The notes beneath the pieces were generated by a model. That model did no database searches and had not been told where the DNA came from. It saw nothing but the letters and a program-made list of their open reading frames with translations. This document shows positions 1-5,264 of a DNA stretch of 5,264 nucleotides, piece after piece. This DNA comes from CAZLBV01 sp964557845. GTDB taxonomy: Bacteria > Acidobacteriota > Aminicenantia > Aminicenantales > Aminicenantaceae. The stretch spans positions 1 to 5,264 of the forward strand of contig CAZLBV010000298.1 of the NCBI GenBank assembly GCA_964557845.1, written 5' to 3'. The position numbers and the translations under genes are program-made. Numbering within the stretch: position 1 is the stretch's first letter; each line of letters begins with the position of its first letter.

Positions 1-1677
1 GAGGGAGTCATTCTTGAGGAGTTTTATGGTCCATAATAATCTCTGCAAGCGGAAAGAAATGCCTATCCCGGAATCGATAGTTGGGTTTCCCAATACCATA
101 TCCATGAAAGAGACTGATTTCGGCCAGACCTCAAATTTGGTTGTTTCCTCAGAAGGGATGCCGGCCAGTTCTTTGGCCAGTCGGACAGCCAGGTTTAAAC
201 CGCCGATCTCATCTACCAGACCCAAATCCTTAGCTTGGTTTCCGGTCCAAACACGGCCCTGCCCGATCGAATGAACTTTATCTTCGGACATATTGCGTCC
301 TTCCGCGACTTTTTTAACAAAACGGTCATAGGTCCATTGGATCTCCTGATTTAAGAAGGCGCTTTCTTCCGGTGTTAGCTTCCGGTGAGGAGAAAAAATA
401 TCTGCCCTTTCGCCGAAGGTAATACTTTCTCCAGTAACACCGATCTTATCCAAAAGTCCGCTGAAGCTGAATTTGCCGAAAATGACTCCGATCGATCCGG
501 TTAGAGTTTGAGGATGAGCTACAATTTTGTCAGCCGACATCGAGATCCAGTATCCTCCGGAACCGGCCATGTCTGACATTGAAATGATTACCGGTTTTTC
601 TTCTTTGGTCAAGATGATCTCTCTCCAGATTATATCCGAAGCCACCGGAGAACCCCCTGGGCTGTCAACTCGAAAGACTACGGCTACGATAGAGCTGTCT
701 TTTCGTGCTGCTTGGAACCAGCGGGCCACTGTGGTGCTGCCCATTGCTTGATAGACTCCTTCTCCTGTTAAAATGGGGCCCATTCCATAGATTATGGCGA
801 TCTTTTTCCGTCCGGTAAAACCTACGGAGGAAGGCTTGATCTTGTTATATACTGTATGGCTGATTTTTGAAAGCTTGGTTCCGTCCTCTGATAAAATTTC
901 CTGAAGTTCATCCGGATAGAGTAGGTCATCAACCAGTCCTGCCTCTAAAGCCTGCTCACCTTGAAAATATCCGCGGTCGATCAGCAGCTGTATATCTTCT
1001 TCGGTCTTGTTCCTTTTCTCAGCGACTGTTTTTACATAGAGTTTAAAGATATCTCCATAGATAGACTCCAGCATTTCTCTATGAGCTGGTGTCAGATCTG
1101 TTTCTGTGAACATATTATATGCTGTTTTATACTTTCCGATATGTTCAACTTCGGCATTTACTCCTAAATTATCCAGAGCGTCTTTGAAAAAGGGAATGTA
1201 TCCTCCGATCCCGTTTATTATAAGTGTTCCCATCGGATGGAGTATGATCCTGTCACAGGCTGTCGCCAAAAAATATTCTTTATCGAATTCCACTGTCTCG
1301 TCGATGTAAGCATAGACTTTTTTTCCGCTTTGCTTAAAATCAAGAATACAGTCCCTTAATTCATTTATCTTTCCCCAGTCACATTCCAGATAGCCTAAGC
1401 GAAGTACAATAGAGATTATCCGGTTGTCCATTTTTGCTTTGTTGAAGTTCATCCAGACATCAAATAGGGAAAGTGGCGGCTTGATATTTAGCAGACTGGA
1501 AATAAAATCAGGCGTGACCTTTTCTTGAATGCCACCCGCCAGCGGGATCTCAAGATAAGAATTAGTTTTTACTGAAGGGGGCTTGCTGAGCCCCAAATAG
1601 AAGAGTGATCCGCAGGTGGCCAGGATCAGTATGAAAAATATCAAAAATATGATCAAAATATATTTTCCTCGATTCAT
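1..1677 (-). CDS. sppA: Signal peptide peptidase SppA (protease IV, long two-domain S49 type), C-terminus cut by window edge
   Basis: This gene encodes a membrane-bound serine protease of family S49, which in characterised bacteria cleaves leftover signal peptides and other peptides in the membrane. Read leftward from 1677, the frame stays open for 559 codons to the window edge. Characterised long SppA proteins are about 600 residues, so only a short C-terminal tail is probably missing. Residues 1-5 are short and basic (MNRGK), and 6-29 form one hydrophobic anchor. Two S49 domains follow. The N-terminal one carries GKYKTA, whose Lys184 aligns with the catalytic lysine of E. coli SppA (Lys209). 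The C-terminal one has RVDSPGGS (336-343) and MAGSGGYW (370-377), with Ser373 as nucleophile, then TGSIGV. Both members of the Ser/Lys dyad are present, so the enzyme looks active. The start is supported by AAGGAG at 1688-1683, 5 nt upstream of the ATG. It is divergent from the ABC operon. Confidence 0.96.
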   Translation of the reverse strand, partial: MNRGKYILIIFLIFFILILATCGSLFYLGLSKPPSVKTNSYLEIPLAGGIQEKVTPDFISSLLNIKPPLSLFDVWMNFNKAKMDNRIISIVLRLGYLECDWGKINELRDCILDFKQSGKKVYAYIDETVEFDKEYFLATACDRIILHPMGTLIINGIGGYIPFFKDALDNLGVNAEVEHIGKYKTAYNMFTETDLTPAHREMLESIYGDIFKLYVKTVAEKRNKTEEDIQLLIDRGYFQGEQALEAGLVDDLLYPDELQEILSEDGTKLSKISHTVYNKIKPSSVGFTGRKKIAIIYGMGPILTGEGVYQAMGSTTVARWFQAARKDSSIVAVVFRVDSPGGSPVASDIIWREIILTKEEKPVIISMSDMAGSGGYWISMSADKIVAHPQTLTGSIGVIFGKFSFSGLLDKIGVTGESITFGERADIFSPHRKLTPEESAFLNQEIQWTYDRFVKKVAEGRNMSEDKVHSIGQGRVWTGNQAKDLGLVDEIGGLNLAVRLAKELAGIPSEETTKFEVWPKSVSFMDMVLGNPTIDSGIGISFRLQRLLWTIKLLKNDSL

Positions 1678-1682
1678 TTTTT

Positions 1683-1725
1683 CTCCTTAGAGATAAATGA
1701 TAGAAGACTGAAATGGATTTGTCCA
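1683..1725 (-). promoter_or_regulatory. Candidate sigma-70-type promoter and ribosome site of sppA
   Basis: On the minus strand TGGACA (1725-1720) matches five of six bases of the -35 consensus. It is followed by exactly 17 bp and then TATCAT (1702-1697), five of six bases of the -10 consensus. Transcription would start near 1690, just ahead of the AAGGAG ribosome site (1688-1683), giving a short leader of about 13 nt. The arrangement is well formed, but it assumes a housekeeping sigma factor with the usual consensus. Some lineages, such as Bacteroidetes, use a different one. Confidence 0.4.
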
Positions 1726-1743
1726 GAACATCAATAATATAAA

Positions 1744-1791
1744 CTCAAAATTGGCATAGTCTCCAGGATCTCTGGAAATTTTTATTTTGAG
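1744..1791. repeat. Small nested hairpin in the intergenic region
   Basis: An outer perfect 8-bp stem CTCAAAAT (1744-1751) / ATTTTGAG (1784-1791) encloses an inner 5-bp stem TCCAG (1762-1766) / CTGGA (1772-1776) with a 5-nt loop. On the plus strand the inner hairpin is followed by a T-rich run (1779-1788), so it could be a weak terminator for rightward transcripts arriving antisense through sppA. No annotated gene ends here, the inner stem is short, and chance occurrence in AT-rich DNA is possible. Confidence 0.3.
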
Positions 1792-1815
1792 AAATTTGAA
1801 AAAATTGTATAAGAT
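1787..1815 (+). promoter_or_regulatory. Weak candidate rightward promoter ahead of the structured element
   Basis: TTGAGA (1787-1792) matches five of six bases of the -35 consensus. After 17 bp comes TAAGAT (1810-1815), four of six at -10; TATAAG (1808-1813) and GATAAT (1813-1818) overlap it in less favourable spacing. Transcription would begin near 1822, about 20 nt before the long hairpin at 1844. AT-rich DNA produces such matches easily, so this is only a candidate source for a transcript carrying the hairpin. Confidence 0.2.
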
Positions 1816-1843
1816 AATATTCATAAATTAGCCTGGATTATTC

Positions 1844-1944
1844 ACGGACCGAGGTTAGTGCAAACACAAGCTGTCTCGAGTGAAGATGTATGAGTAATAC
1901 CTCGAACTCGGGGCAGTGAAGTGTTCGTGCTGAGATCGGTTCGT
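1844..1944 (+). ncRNA. Long imperfect hairpin, candidate structured RNA (small RNA or leader element)
   Basis: Read as RNA on the plus strand, these 101 nt fold into one elongated hairpin of about 33 base pairs. The order is: 9 bp (1844-1852/1936-1944); internal loop 1853-1859/1931-1935; 3 bp (1860-1862/1928-1930); 2-nt bulge 1926-1927; 5 bp (1863-1867/1921-1925); internal loop 1868-1869/1918-1920; 12 bp (1870-1881/1906-1917); internal loop 1882-1887/1901-1905; and 4 bp (1888-1891/1897-1900) closing on GAGTA. Four pairs are G-U on this strand (1847-1941, 1870-1917, 1874-1913, 1876-1911) and none is A-C, which mildly favours plus-strand RNA. I do not recognise a known family: it lacks the SRP RNA apical motif and the riboswitch cores I know. 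A small mobile palindromic element is the main alternative. The fold is clear; its expression and role are inference. Confidence 0.45.
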
Positions 1945-1951
1945 CTTTAGG

Positions 1952-2069
1952 TAAAAAATGTCGATAAAAAAATTACATGAAATGAACAACCTGATGTATA
2001 ATATTTACCCTTTATGAATCCGACAACCTCTCATAATAATAATTTTAGCGCATACATCGACATTTTTTA
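1952..2069. repeat. Perfect 14-bp inverted repeat pair flanking the operon's TATAAT box
   Basis: The left arm TAAAAAATGTCGAT (1952-1965) is the exact reverse complement of the right arm ATCGACATTTTTTA (2056-2069), with 90 bp between. Similarity stops at both ends of the arms. Each arm's outer end is TA, so the pair could be 12-bp terminal inverted repeats of a 114-bp element (1954-2067) flanked by a TA target duplication. IS630/mariner-type miniature elements leave this kind of footprint. It could instead be a pair of operator sites around the promoter, or a long-range RNA stem. No transposase is present. Confidence 0.6.
1997..2002 (+). promoter_or_regulatory. Candidate -10 box (TATAAT) for the ABC operon
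   Basis: A perfect TATAAT lies about 95 bp upstream of the first operon gene and between the arms of the 14-bp inverted repeat. There is no good -35 partner: TTACAT (1973-1978) sits 18 bp upstream, and ATTACA (1972-1977) matches four bases of the consensus at 19 bp. If used, transcription would start near 2009, leave a leader of roughly 86 nt, and place the left repeat arm upstream of the promoter and the right arm in the leader. Confidence 0.3.
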
Positions 2070-2094
2070 TGAATTGTTCAGGCTAGGTCGATAA

Positions 2095-3009
2095 ATGAAA
2101 GATATGAAAGTTCTTGAAATTAGAAATATCACCAAAAGCTATGGTTCTTTTTATGCCGTTAAAAACCTTAGCTTTGATATAACAAAAGGGTTGATCTATG
2201 GGTTGCTGGGGCCAAATGGAGCCGGTAAGACCACGACTATCCGGATGATAATGAATATAATAGTTCCTGATAGCGGAGATGTAAAAGTTTTCGGACAGGA
2301 CATGAATGAGGCCTTGAAGGCAAGGGTCGGATATCTTCCTGAGGACAGGGGCCTTTATCCCAAGATGAGAGTAGGAGAGGTCCTGCAGTTTTTAGCAGAG
2401 CTTAAAGGTGTTGCGAAAAAATCAGCACGCGAGAAGATCGATCACTGGCTGAATAAATTGAATCTTTCAGACTGGCGGATGAAAAAGGTGGAAGAATTAT
2501 CCAAGGGAATGCAGCAGAAACTTCAGTTCATCGCTACCGTCATCCATGATCCGGAACTGATCATACTGGATGAGCCCTTCGGAGGGCTTGATCCGGTCAA
2601 TACCAAACTGCTGAAAGATATCATGCTGGCCATAAAAGCCCGCGGAGGAACCATTATTTTTTCCACACACCGCATGGAACAAGTGGAAATGATCTGTGAT
2701 GAGATCTGTTTGATCAATAAAGCTGAAAAGGTTTTAGAGGGAAACCTAAGTCAGATAAAGAAGCAGTACGGAAAAAATTCGGTCATACTCGAATATGAAG
2801 GTAAAGCAGATTTTATTTATGAACTTCCTGAAGTCGACGGCATCGATGATTATGGTAAATATATGGAGCTCAGGCTCAAAGAGCGTGAAAATCCCCAGGA
2901 TCTGCTGCTTAAGGTGGTGAACAAACTGCGGATAAATAAATTTGAAGTGAAGGAGCCGACCTTAAATGCTATCTTTATTGACCAGGTAGGGGAGAAAAGG
3001 AATGAGTAA
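2095..3009 (+). CDS. ABC transporter ATP-binding protein (NatA/YhaQ-like) of an ABC-2 type exporter
   Basis: This is the cytoplasmic ATPase that would power the membrane protein encoded next. The 304-residue protein has one complete nucleotide-binding domain: Walker A GPNGAGKT (39-46), signature LSKGMQ (135-140), Walker B LIILDEP (155-161) with catalytic Glu160, D-loop GGLDP (163-167) and switch His192 in STH. At the Q-loop position the sequence is LPEDRGLY (81-88), with acid residues where most ABC ATPases have Gln; similar LPEERGLY strings are familiar from NatA/YhaQ-type proteins. Residues after about 215 form the C-terminal extension usual for drug/Na+-type ABC-2 exporters. The start at 2095 follows an in-frame TAA (2092-2094) and has a weak AGG (2085-2087) 7 nt upstream; ATG at 2104 is a less likely alternative. 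The end overlaps the permease by 8 nt. The substrate cannot be deduced; Na+ export is known only for a few relatives. Confidence 0.93.
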   Translation: MKDMKVLEIRNITKSYGSFYAVKNLSFDITKGLIYGLLGPNGAGKTTTIRMIMNIIVPDSGDVKVFGQDMNEALKARVGYLPEDRGLYPKMRVGEVLQFLAELKGVAKKSAREKIDHWLNKLNLSDWRMKKVEELSKGMQQKLQFIATVIHDPELIILDEPFGGLDPVNTKLLKDIMLAIKARGGTIIFSTHRMEQVEMICDEICLINKAEKVLEGNLSQIKKQYGKNSVILEYEGKADFIYELPEVDGIDDYGKYMELRLKERENPQDLLLKVVNKLRINKFEVKEPTLNAIFIDQVGEKRNE

Positions 3010-4273
3010 GATCCTCTCAGTGATCAAGCGGGAGTACATCCAGATCGTTAGGACCAAGGGATTCATTATTGGTACTATCTTAGGCCCGGTTTTGATGGCA
3101 GCATTTATCGTAATTCCTGTGCTCGTCAGCTTGGTATCTGTGGACAAGCAGGAAAAAATAGGAGTTGTTGATCTGAGTAGGAATATTTTTATAGAACTCG
3201 ATACCAGGCTGGATGCCAAATTGAGCGATGGGAGCCGCCGGTATCTGCTGGAAAGATTTGAACCGGGATACGAGAAGGATGTCCGTGAAACCTTGAACCA
3301 AAAAGTCCTGGACAAGGAATTGTCTGCTTATATCTTTATCCCAGAGGATGTTATGGAAGGGGGAACGGTTGATTATGTTTCCGAACATGTCAGTGATTTT
3401 GATAAAATAAGAAATCTATCCTCAATTTTAAACAATATAGTGGTTGAAAGGAGATTAAAGACAGAGGGGCTTGACCCGACAAAGATCTCTGCCTATATGC
3501 AGCCGGTCAAATTTTCAACAAATAAAGTATCCACCCGCGGCGTCGAAGAAGATGTGGGAGGAACCTTTATAATCGCCTATGTTTTGGTTCTTATTTTGTA
3601 TATGACCTTGTTTTTTTACGGTAGTATAATCATGCGGAGTGTGCTGGAAGAAAAGAATTCCCGGGTGGTTGAGATCGTATTATCCTCGATGAGACCCTTT
3701 CAGTTGATGATGGGGAAGATATTAGGGGTTGCAGCCGTAGGTTTTACTCAATATGCCATTTGGGCTGTCTTTGGTCTGTTAGCGACCCGCTACAGCAGAA
3801 CGATAGTATCGGGTATGGTGCCGGCTGATACCGGTTTTAAGATTCCCTCCGTTCCTGGATATATTTTTGTTTATTTTGTGGTCTTTTTCATACTCGGTTA
3901 TTTTCTTTATGCTACCTTTTATGCAGCTATTGGAGCCATGGTGAATTCAGAAAAAGAAGCGCAGCAGCTTCTGATGCCGGTCAGTATGTTTTTGATCATC
4001 CCGATACTTCTCATGACTCTGGTCTTAAAGAGCCCGGATAGTTCCATTTCTATTGTGTTATCCATCATTCCATTTTTCGCACCGATTCTCATGCTTTTAC
4101 GCATATGCCTGCTCCTGCCTCCAGCCGTTCAAATAGGAGGAGCTATTATTCTTTTGATCTTATCCACTTTAGTGATGATCTGGGTGGCTGCGAAGATTTA
4201 TCGTGTGGGTATTCTCATGTATGGAAAGCGGCCCAATTTCAAGGAAATAATAAAATGGATGAGGTATTCGTGA
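3002..4273 (+). CDS. ABC-2 type transporter permease (NatB-like)
   Basis: This is the membrane half of the exporter encoded with the preceding ATPase. The 423-residue protein has an N-terminal membrane segment (about 21-45), then a large extracytoplasmic domain (about 46-185), then about six further segments (near 187-211, 236-262, 286-312, 324-341, 347-368 and 376-398). The topology and the cytoplasmic stretch EEKNSRVVEIVLSSM (216-230), followed by a GKILG motif (238-242), are typical of NatB/YhaP proteins, as is the C-terminal YRVGILMYGKRP (400-411). AGGGGAG (2988-2994) lies 7 nt upstream of the start, which overlaps the ATPase stop, so translation of the two is probably coupled and subunits made in step. 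The transporter probably works as a dimer of both subunits. Its substrate is unknown: ions, peptides, lipids and drugs are all possible. The downstream lipid-synthesis gene does not settle this. Confidence 0.92.
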   Translation: MSKILSVIKREYIQIVRTKGFIIGTILGPVLMAAFIVIPVLVSLVSVDKQEKIGVVDLSRNIFIELDTRLDAKLSDGSRRYLLERFEPGYEKDVRETLNQKVLDKELSAYIFIPEDVMEGGTVDYVSEHVSDFDKIRNLSSILNNIVVERRLKTEGLDPTKISAYMQPVKFSTNKVSTRGVEEDVGGTFIIAYVLVLILYMTLFFYGSIIMRSVLEEKNSRVVEIVLSSMRPFQLMMGKILGVAAVGFTQYAIWAVFGLLATRYSRTIVSGMVPADTGFKIPSVPGYIFVYFVVFFILGYFLYATFYAAIGAMVNSEKEAQQLLMPVSMFLIIPILLMTLVLKSPDSSISIVLSIIPFFAPILMLLRICLLLPPAVQIGGAIILLILSTLVMIWVAAKIYRVGILMYGKRPNFKEIIKWMRYS

Positions 4274-4282
4274 GAACCTCAT
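4259..4282 (+). promoter_or_regulatory. Hairpin spanning the permease stop and the plsC start
   Basis: ATGAGGT (4259-4265) and ACCTCAT (4276-4282) form a perfect 7-bp stem with a 10-nt loop containing the permease stop codon (4271-4273). The stem buries the first two bases of the plsC ATG. plsC has no strong ribosome site of its own: the only nearby matches are a weak GAG at 4272-4274 and GAGGT at 4261-4265, which is too far away and lies in the stem. A ribosome finishing the permease would open the stem, which suggests translational coupling. This is inference from the fold. Confidence 0.4.
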
Positions 4283-5018
4283 GACTCTTTCTGTTATTTT
4301 AACCCTATGCTTTCTTGTTTTCGGGATTGTGGGTGCCTTTATCGGAACCCCGCTAATGGCTGCTGCCTGGATTATTGATCCGTCAAAAAGAATAATTCAT
4401 TTTTTAGAACGTGGGTATTTATCCACACTTTCTTTGATAATAGGAATAAGGGTCATGGTGGAAGGCAGGGAAAATGTCGACCGCAAGCAGGCTTATCTCA
4501 TCATCTCTAATCATAAAAGCGCCATGGACATTCTGGTGCTGAAACGAGCGCTTCCCATAAGATTCAAGTTTTTCGCAGCCAGCTTTCTCTTTAAGATCCC
4601 TTTTTTCGGATGGTGTATGTCGTTGATCGGCCATCTTCCCATCGACAGGTCAGACAGGGTGCAAGCGCTGCGTTCTATAAAAAAAGGAACCGGGCTGTTA
4701 GAGAAAGGGAGATCCAGTTTGTTGATATTTCCTGAAGGGACTCGGACCATGGAGGCTGAGATCAAACCCTTTAAGCTGGGATTCCTGCGGATAGCCTCCG
4801 ATATTCATCCGCTTATCCTTCCGGTGGTGCTGGATGGCACGGAAAAGATCAAACGTAAGGACAGTTTCTGGTACCATCCTGGCCGGGTCCGCCTGTCGAT
4901 CCTGCCGGCAGTATCAACCGAGAACATCGATTCATCCAATTGGGAAGAGCACAAGCAGAAATTTGAAGATATGTTAAAAAAAGAATATACAAGAATAAAC
5001 TCAGCTTCGCAGATTTAA
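4281..5018 (+). CDS. plsC: 1-acyl-sn-glycerol-3-phosphate acyltransferase (PlsC family)
   Basis: This enzyme would transfer an acyl chain to position 2 of lysophosphatidic acid, giving phosphatidic acid, the precursor of membrane phospholipids, at the inner face of the cytoplasmic membrane. The 245-residue protein is of usual family length. It has a hydrophobic N-terminal segment (about 4-32) as membrane anchor, the acyltransferase HX4D motif NHKSAMD (77-83, His78 and Asp83), block II around FFGWCMSLIGHLPIDR (108-123), FPEGTR (150-155), which binds the glycerol phosphate, and LPVVLDG (180-186). All key residues are present, so it should be active. The start is the only candidate after the in-frame TGA at 4260-4262. 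It follows the permease stop by 7 nt. Family members also acylate other lysolipids, so the exact acceptor is less certain than the reaction type. A link to the exporter's substrate is possible but unproven. Confidence 0.92.
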   Translation: MTLSVILTLCFLVFGIVGAFIGTPLMAAAWIIDPSKRIIHFLERGYLSTLSLIIGIRVMVEGRENVDRKQAYLIISNHKSAMDILVLKRALPIRFKFFAASFLFKIPFFGWCMSLIGHLPIDRSDRVQALRSIKKGTGLLEKGRSSLLIFPEGTRTMEAEIKPFKLGFLRIASDIHPLILPVVLDGTEKIKRKDSFWYHPGRVRLSILPAVSTENIDSSNWEEHKQKFEDMLKKEYTRINSASQI

Positions 5019-5042
5019 CTTGTTGAAAATAAAACATTATCG

Positions 5043-5264
5043 ATGCTTAGATTAAAGCGGCTTACGGTTTTTATTTTATTCTGGAGTTTACTGCCGTTCT
5101 CATCTCAACCTGATTACGGCACAATCACGATGGTCTATGACGGAGACACCGTTCAAGTCCAGTTCACCACCGGGAAGAAAGAAAAAATAAGACTTATTGG
5201 TGTGGATGCTCCTGAAACCGATGAAGAAGACAAAAAAATCCGGCTCGATGCGCTTTTCTCTAAA
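5043..5264 (+). CDS. Exported thermonuclease-like protein (staphylococcal nuclease domain), N-terminal part only
   Basis: The first 74 codons are visible; the rest lies beyond the right edge. Residues 1-21 look like a signal peptide: basic MLRLKR, a hydrophobic core at about 8-19, then SSQ. This suggests export to the periplasm or outside. The staphylococcal nuclease fold begins near residue 24: YDGDTV (32-37) and IRLIGVDAPET (49-59). By alignment with the S. aureus enzyme, Asp35, Arg50, Asp55 and Glu58 match calcium-binding and catalytic Asp21, Arg35, Asp40 and Glu43; the second catalytic arginine (Arg87) would lie off the window. It should therefore be a calcium-dependent enzyme cutting DNA and RNA. 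The start at 5043 is the only one after the plsC stop (same frame, 5016-5018), 24 nt away, though no clear ribosome site precedes it. It is probably the fourth gene of the operon. Confidence 0.88.
   Translation, partial: MLRLKRLTVFILFWSLLPFSSQPDYGTITMVYDGDTVQVQFTTGKKEKIRLIGVDAPETDEEDKKIRLDALFSK

Larger units (their letters stand above)
1678..2094. other. Divergent intergenic region between sppA and the ABC operon
   Basis: This 417-bp stretch contains no long gene and separates two divergently transcribed units. From left to right it holds the sppA ribosome site and candidate promoter, a small nested hairpin (1744-1791), an AT-rich stretch with a weak rightward promoter candidate, a strong 101-nt imperfect hairpin (1844-1944), and a 14-bp inverted repeat pair (1952-2069) enclosing a TATAAT box. 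It also contains a 19-codon frame (1958-2014, stop 2015-2017). The composition changes inside: 1844-1944 is distinctly richer in G+C than the A/T-rich flanks, as expected for an RNA gene or an inserted element rather than plain spacer. Confidence 0.8.

Noticed and set aside
14..1309. Several rightward open frames of 67-86 codons inside the sppA region
   Set aside because: They lie antisense to an intact sppA with conserved domains and catalytic residues, and show no recognisable protein features or ribosome sites of their own.
1612..1623. LATC (residues 19-22 of SppA) as a lipoprotein signal
   Set aside because: Threonine precedes the cysteine, where Gly, Ala or Ser is expected. The long hydrophobic stretch continues past it, as in the N-terminal membrane anchors of other SppA proteins.
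1844..1944. Long hairpin as SRP (4.5S) RNA or 6S RNA
   Set aside because: The length and elongated shape suggested 4.5S RNA, but the conserved apical GGAA loop and the AGCAG-type internal loop are missing. There is no large central bubble as in 6S RNA.
2056..2070. T-run at the right repeat arm as an intrinsic terminator before the ABC operon
   Set aside because: No compact G+C-rich stem precedes the T-run. The T's themselves form the repeat arm, and the only partner is 90 nt away.
1983..2080. 7-bp inverted repeat TGAACAA (1983-1989) / TTGTTCA (2074-2080)
   Set aside because: It is short, AT-rich and widely spaced, and it would cross the stronger 14-bp repeat as a pseudoknot. Chance is the simplest explanation.
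2497..5037. Leftward open frames of 61-117 codons across the ABC, plsC and downstream region
   Set aside because: They are antisense to well-supported genes with clear motifs, and their translations look like shadow frames without domains.

Overview
The window reads as ordinary bacterial chromosome, moderately AT-rich, probably from a Gram-negative (two-membrane) organism. The evidence is a long, two-domain SppA-type signal peptide peptidase, a PlsC acyltransferase and an exported nuclease. The lineage cannot be fixed from the sequence. A member of the Bacteroidetes/Fibrobacteres/Cloacimonetes side of the tree would fit, but that is only a guess. There are no rRNA or tRNA genes, CRISPR arrays, transposase genes or phage genes.

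Layout: sppA occupies 1-1677 on the minus strand and runs off the left edge. A 417-bp divergent intergenic region follows (1678-2094). A rightward, closely packed gene set starts at 2095: an ABC-transporter ATPase (2095-3009), its ABC-2 type permease of the NatB kind (3002-4273, 8-nt overlap), a 1-acylglycerol-3-phosphate acyltransferase PlsC (4281-5018, 7-nt gap), and the N-terminal part of an exported thermonuclease-like protein (from 5043, 24-nt gap, cut by the right edge). The spacing suggests one transcript. All the legible functions concern the envelope or extracellular space: clearing signal or membrane peptides, exporting a substrate, making phosphatidic acid, and degrading nucleic acid outside the cytoplasm.

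The least ordinary part is the divergent intergenic region. It holds a 101-nt imperfect hairpin (1844-1944, about 33 base pairs) in which all four wobble pairs are G-U when read on the plus strand. Next to it lies a perfect 14-bp inverted repeat (1952-1965 and 2056-2069) whose arms end in TA and enclose a TATAAT box. A 19-codon reading frame with a plausible ribosome site starts inside the left arm. Together these could be a structured leader or small RNA upstream of the ABC operon, or a small mobile element inserted there. The sequence alone does not decide between them.
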